The notes beneath the pieces were generated by a model that saw only the letters and a program-made list of their open reading frames with translations, was not told where the DNA came from and searched no databases. Shown here piece by piece: positions 62,834-64,000 of a DNA stretch of 64,000 bases; within the stretch, counting starts at the first letter, position 1; every line of letters begins with the position of its first letter. Source of the stretch: Peterkaempfera bronchialis (lineage in GTDB: Bacteria > Actinomycetota > Actinomycetes > Streptomycetales > Streptomycetaceae); contig NZ_CP031264.1 of NCBI RefSeq assembly GCF_003258605.2, positions 1,488,001 to 1,552,000 on the forward strand, given 5' to 3'. Both the position numbers and the translations under genes were made by a program.

Positions 62834-62923
62834 CCGGCACCAGAGGCCGCCCTGCCCTGGCGGGGTCCGGCCGGGGCGCGCACGATGGGGAGAGGGGCCG
62901 CATCCAACCCGGGAGGTCCGGAG

Positions 62924-63346
62924 ATGAGTACAGCCAGGGAGATCATGCATCTGGGCGCGCAGTGTGTCAGCGAGCACGAGACGCTGGACGCCGCAGCCCG
63001 GATGATGCGGGAGCTGAATGTCGGGTCGCTGCCGATCTGCGGGGACGACGACCGGCTCAAGGGGATCGTCACCGACCGCGACATCGTGGTGAAGTGCCTG
63101 GCCGAGGGCGAGGACCCGGCCGTGATGACCGCCGGGGAACTGGCTCAGGGCCGCCCGCTGGTGGTGCGTGACAGCGATGACGCGGACCAGGTGCTGCGGG
63201 TCATGGAGCAGCACCGGGTGCGCCGCCTGCCGGTGATCGACCATGACGACCACCGCCTGGTCGGCATGATCAGCGAGGCGGACGTGGCCCGCAACCTTCC
63301 CCGGGAGCGGGTGGCGGAGTTCGTCACCGCGGTCTGCGCCGAGTGA
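62924..63346 (+). CDS. Tandem CBS-domain protein
   Basis: The 140-residue protein consists of two CBS motifs (about 5-65 with MRELNVGSLPICGDDDRLKGIVTDRDI, about 75-135 with MEQHRVRRLPVIDHDDHRLVGMISEADVA). Pairs of CBS motifs bind adenosyl ligands such as AMP or ATP and act as energy sensors. GGGAGG lies about 10 nt before ATG 62924. It follows the PAS-GAF-phosphatase gene by 90 bp and could be co-transcribed. Confidence 0.92.
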   Translation: MSTAREIMHLGAQCVSEHETLDAAARMMRELNVGSLPICGDDDRLKGIVTDRDIVVKCLAEGEDPAVMTAGELAQGRPLVVRDSDDADQVLRVMEQHRVRRLPVIDHDDHRLVGMISEADVARNLPRERVAEFVTAVCAE

Positions 63347-63356
63347 GGCCCGGGCC

Positions 63357-63411
63357 TGTCACGGCAGGTCACGGCAGTCACGGCAGTCACGGCAGGCTCC
63401 CGGCAGGTCAC
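63357..63411. repeat. Short direct repeats of TCACGGCAG
   Basis: TCACGGCAG(G) occurs five times within 55 bp, between the CBS gene and the convergent hemerythrin-like gene. The last copy includes that gene's stop codon. It probably arose by slippage. Confidence 0.75.
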
Positions 63412-64000
63412 GGCAGGTGCGGCGGCTCGTCGTCCCAGAGTTCGGCGGTGACGCGGGCATAGGTGTCCCGCCAGTGCGGCCACTGGCGGACGGCCGAGTC
63501 GTCGCACTGGTGCAGCAGGTCGTCGGCGATGCTCGGCGGGACGCCGTCCAGCAGCCAGGCCAGCAGGTCGGCGGTGCCCGGCCCGGCGGCGCGGGTCCAG
63601 CGGAGCAGGTCGGCGAGGGTGCCGATCTCGGCGTCCTCGGCGAAGGCGTCGCGCATCACGGGGAGCACCTGGGTCTCCTCGATCCGCAGGTGGCCCTGGA
63701 GTTCGATGGCGAACCCCTCCATCACATGCGCGGCGTTCCAGGCGCCGCTGCGGGTGAGGGCGGTCTCCAGGACGCACGCGGTGGTGGCGGCGGCGCTCTG
63801 CTCCAGCCCGTGGTGGTCGGCCTCCAGCCAGTTGGCGAGCAGCCGCAGTTCGGGCACGGTACGGCGGAGCAGCGGCCAGAGCCGGGCGTCCTGGTACTCG
63901 TGGTAGCGCAGCAGCATGTCGGCCAGGAACTGCCAGTGCCGCACCACGGCGTCGGCGCGGACCTCGTCGCGCGGGCCCAGGGTGCGGATGGCGGCCGGGA
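63408..64000 (-). CDS. Hemerythrin HHE-domain protein, N-terminus beyond the right edge
   Basis: The minus-strand frame is open to base 64000, so at least 196 residues are encoded and the start lies outside. Four-helix hemerythrin ligands are visible: RHWQFLADMLLRYHEYQDARLWPLL, ADHHGLEQ and the HLRIEETQVLP motif (HxxxExxxxP type). Such domains bind a di-iron centre and sense oxygen or nitric oxide. It is convergent with the CBS gene, separated by a short repeat. Confidence 0.85.
   Translation of the reverse strand, partial: PAAIRTLGPRDEVRADAVVRHWQFLADMLLRYHEYQDARLWPLLRRTVPELRLLANWLEADHHGLEQSAAATTACVLETALTRSGAWNAAHVMEGFAIELQGHLRIEETQVLPVMRDAFAEDAEIGTLADLLRWTRAAGPGTADLLAWLLDGVPPSIADDLLHQCDDSAVRQWPHWRDTYARVTAELWDDEPPHLP

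Noticed and set aside
59825-63253. 1142-codon minus-strand frame over the G-tract array and the PAS-GAF gene
   Set aside because: Antisense to a gene with clear domains; the translation is low-complexity Pro/Arg/Gln and Gly-rich.

Overview
The window is about 64 kb of very GC-rich DNA (codon third positions nearly all G or C, frequent GTG starts, GGAGG-type ribosome binding sites). It reads as a chromosomal segment of a Streptomycetaceae actinomycete (Streptomyces, Kitasatospora or Streptacidiphilus). Gene order from the rhomboid/AsnC genes through trpD, ctaE-qcrCAB, ctaCDF, nadA, pspA, the cobalamin genes, pepA, lpdA-sucB, lipB-lipA to glnA matches the conserved core layout of this family as I remember it from S. 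coelicolor; I could not run an alignment.

Layout. 0-5.3 kb: a partial Gly/Ser/Ala-rich gene, a zinc-ribbon protein, a rhomboid protease, an AsnC ligand-domain protein, a class V aminotransferase behind a SAM-IV riboswitch, and trpD. 5.4-16 kb: the aerobic respiratory supercomplex. ctaE-qcrC-qcrA-qcrB run on the plus strand and ctaC-ctaD-ctaF on the minus strand, separated by a GntR regulator, a secreted protein and a lipoprotein L,D-transpeptidase. 16-25 kb: a cysteine desulfurase-TusA fusion, a PfkB kinase, an ErpA/HesB Fe-S carrier, GNAT, decarboxylase and Lrp genes, and nadA, an Fe-S enzyme that such carriers would serve. 25-32 kb: PspA/PspAA, small membrane and enzyme genes, and cobU-cobT-cobS. 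32-38 kb: pepA, lpdA and sucB (E3 and E2 of a 2-oxoacid dehydrogenase), followed at 46-48 kb by lipB and lipA, which make the lipoyl cofactor of SucB. 38-46 kb: oxidoreductases and regulators. 50-52 kb: glnA behind a textbook GlnR box.

From 52.0 kb onward the content becomes accessory. There is a hydrolase with foreign codon use and missing catalytic residues, decayed remnants of a regulator and a PIN-domain gene, and then a signalling block: two response regulators, a CHASE3 histidine kinase, an intact receiver-PP2C phosphatase, a large PAS-GAF-PP2C-ATPase protein with an eroded phosphatase site, a CBS protein and a hemerythrin-like protein running off the right edge.

The most unexplained items are non-coding. 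They are: a multi-hairpin structured element with mutually exclusive stems upstream of the cysteine desulfurase (16227-16327); a SAM-IV leader that also holds a six-codon ORF and further hairpins (3860-4100); a 66-69 bp tandem repeat between cobS and pepA (31720-32033); and a roughly 400 bp G-tract array (59891-60295). No tRNA, rRNA, CRISPR array, IS element or intact prophage gene was seen.
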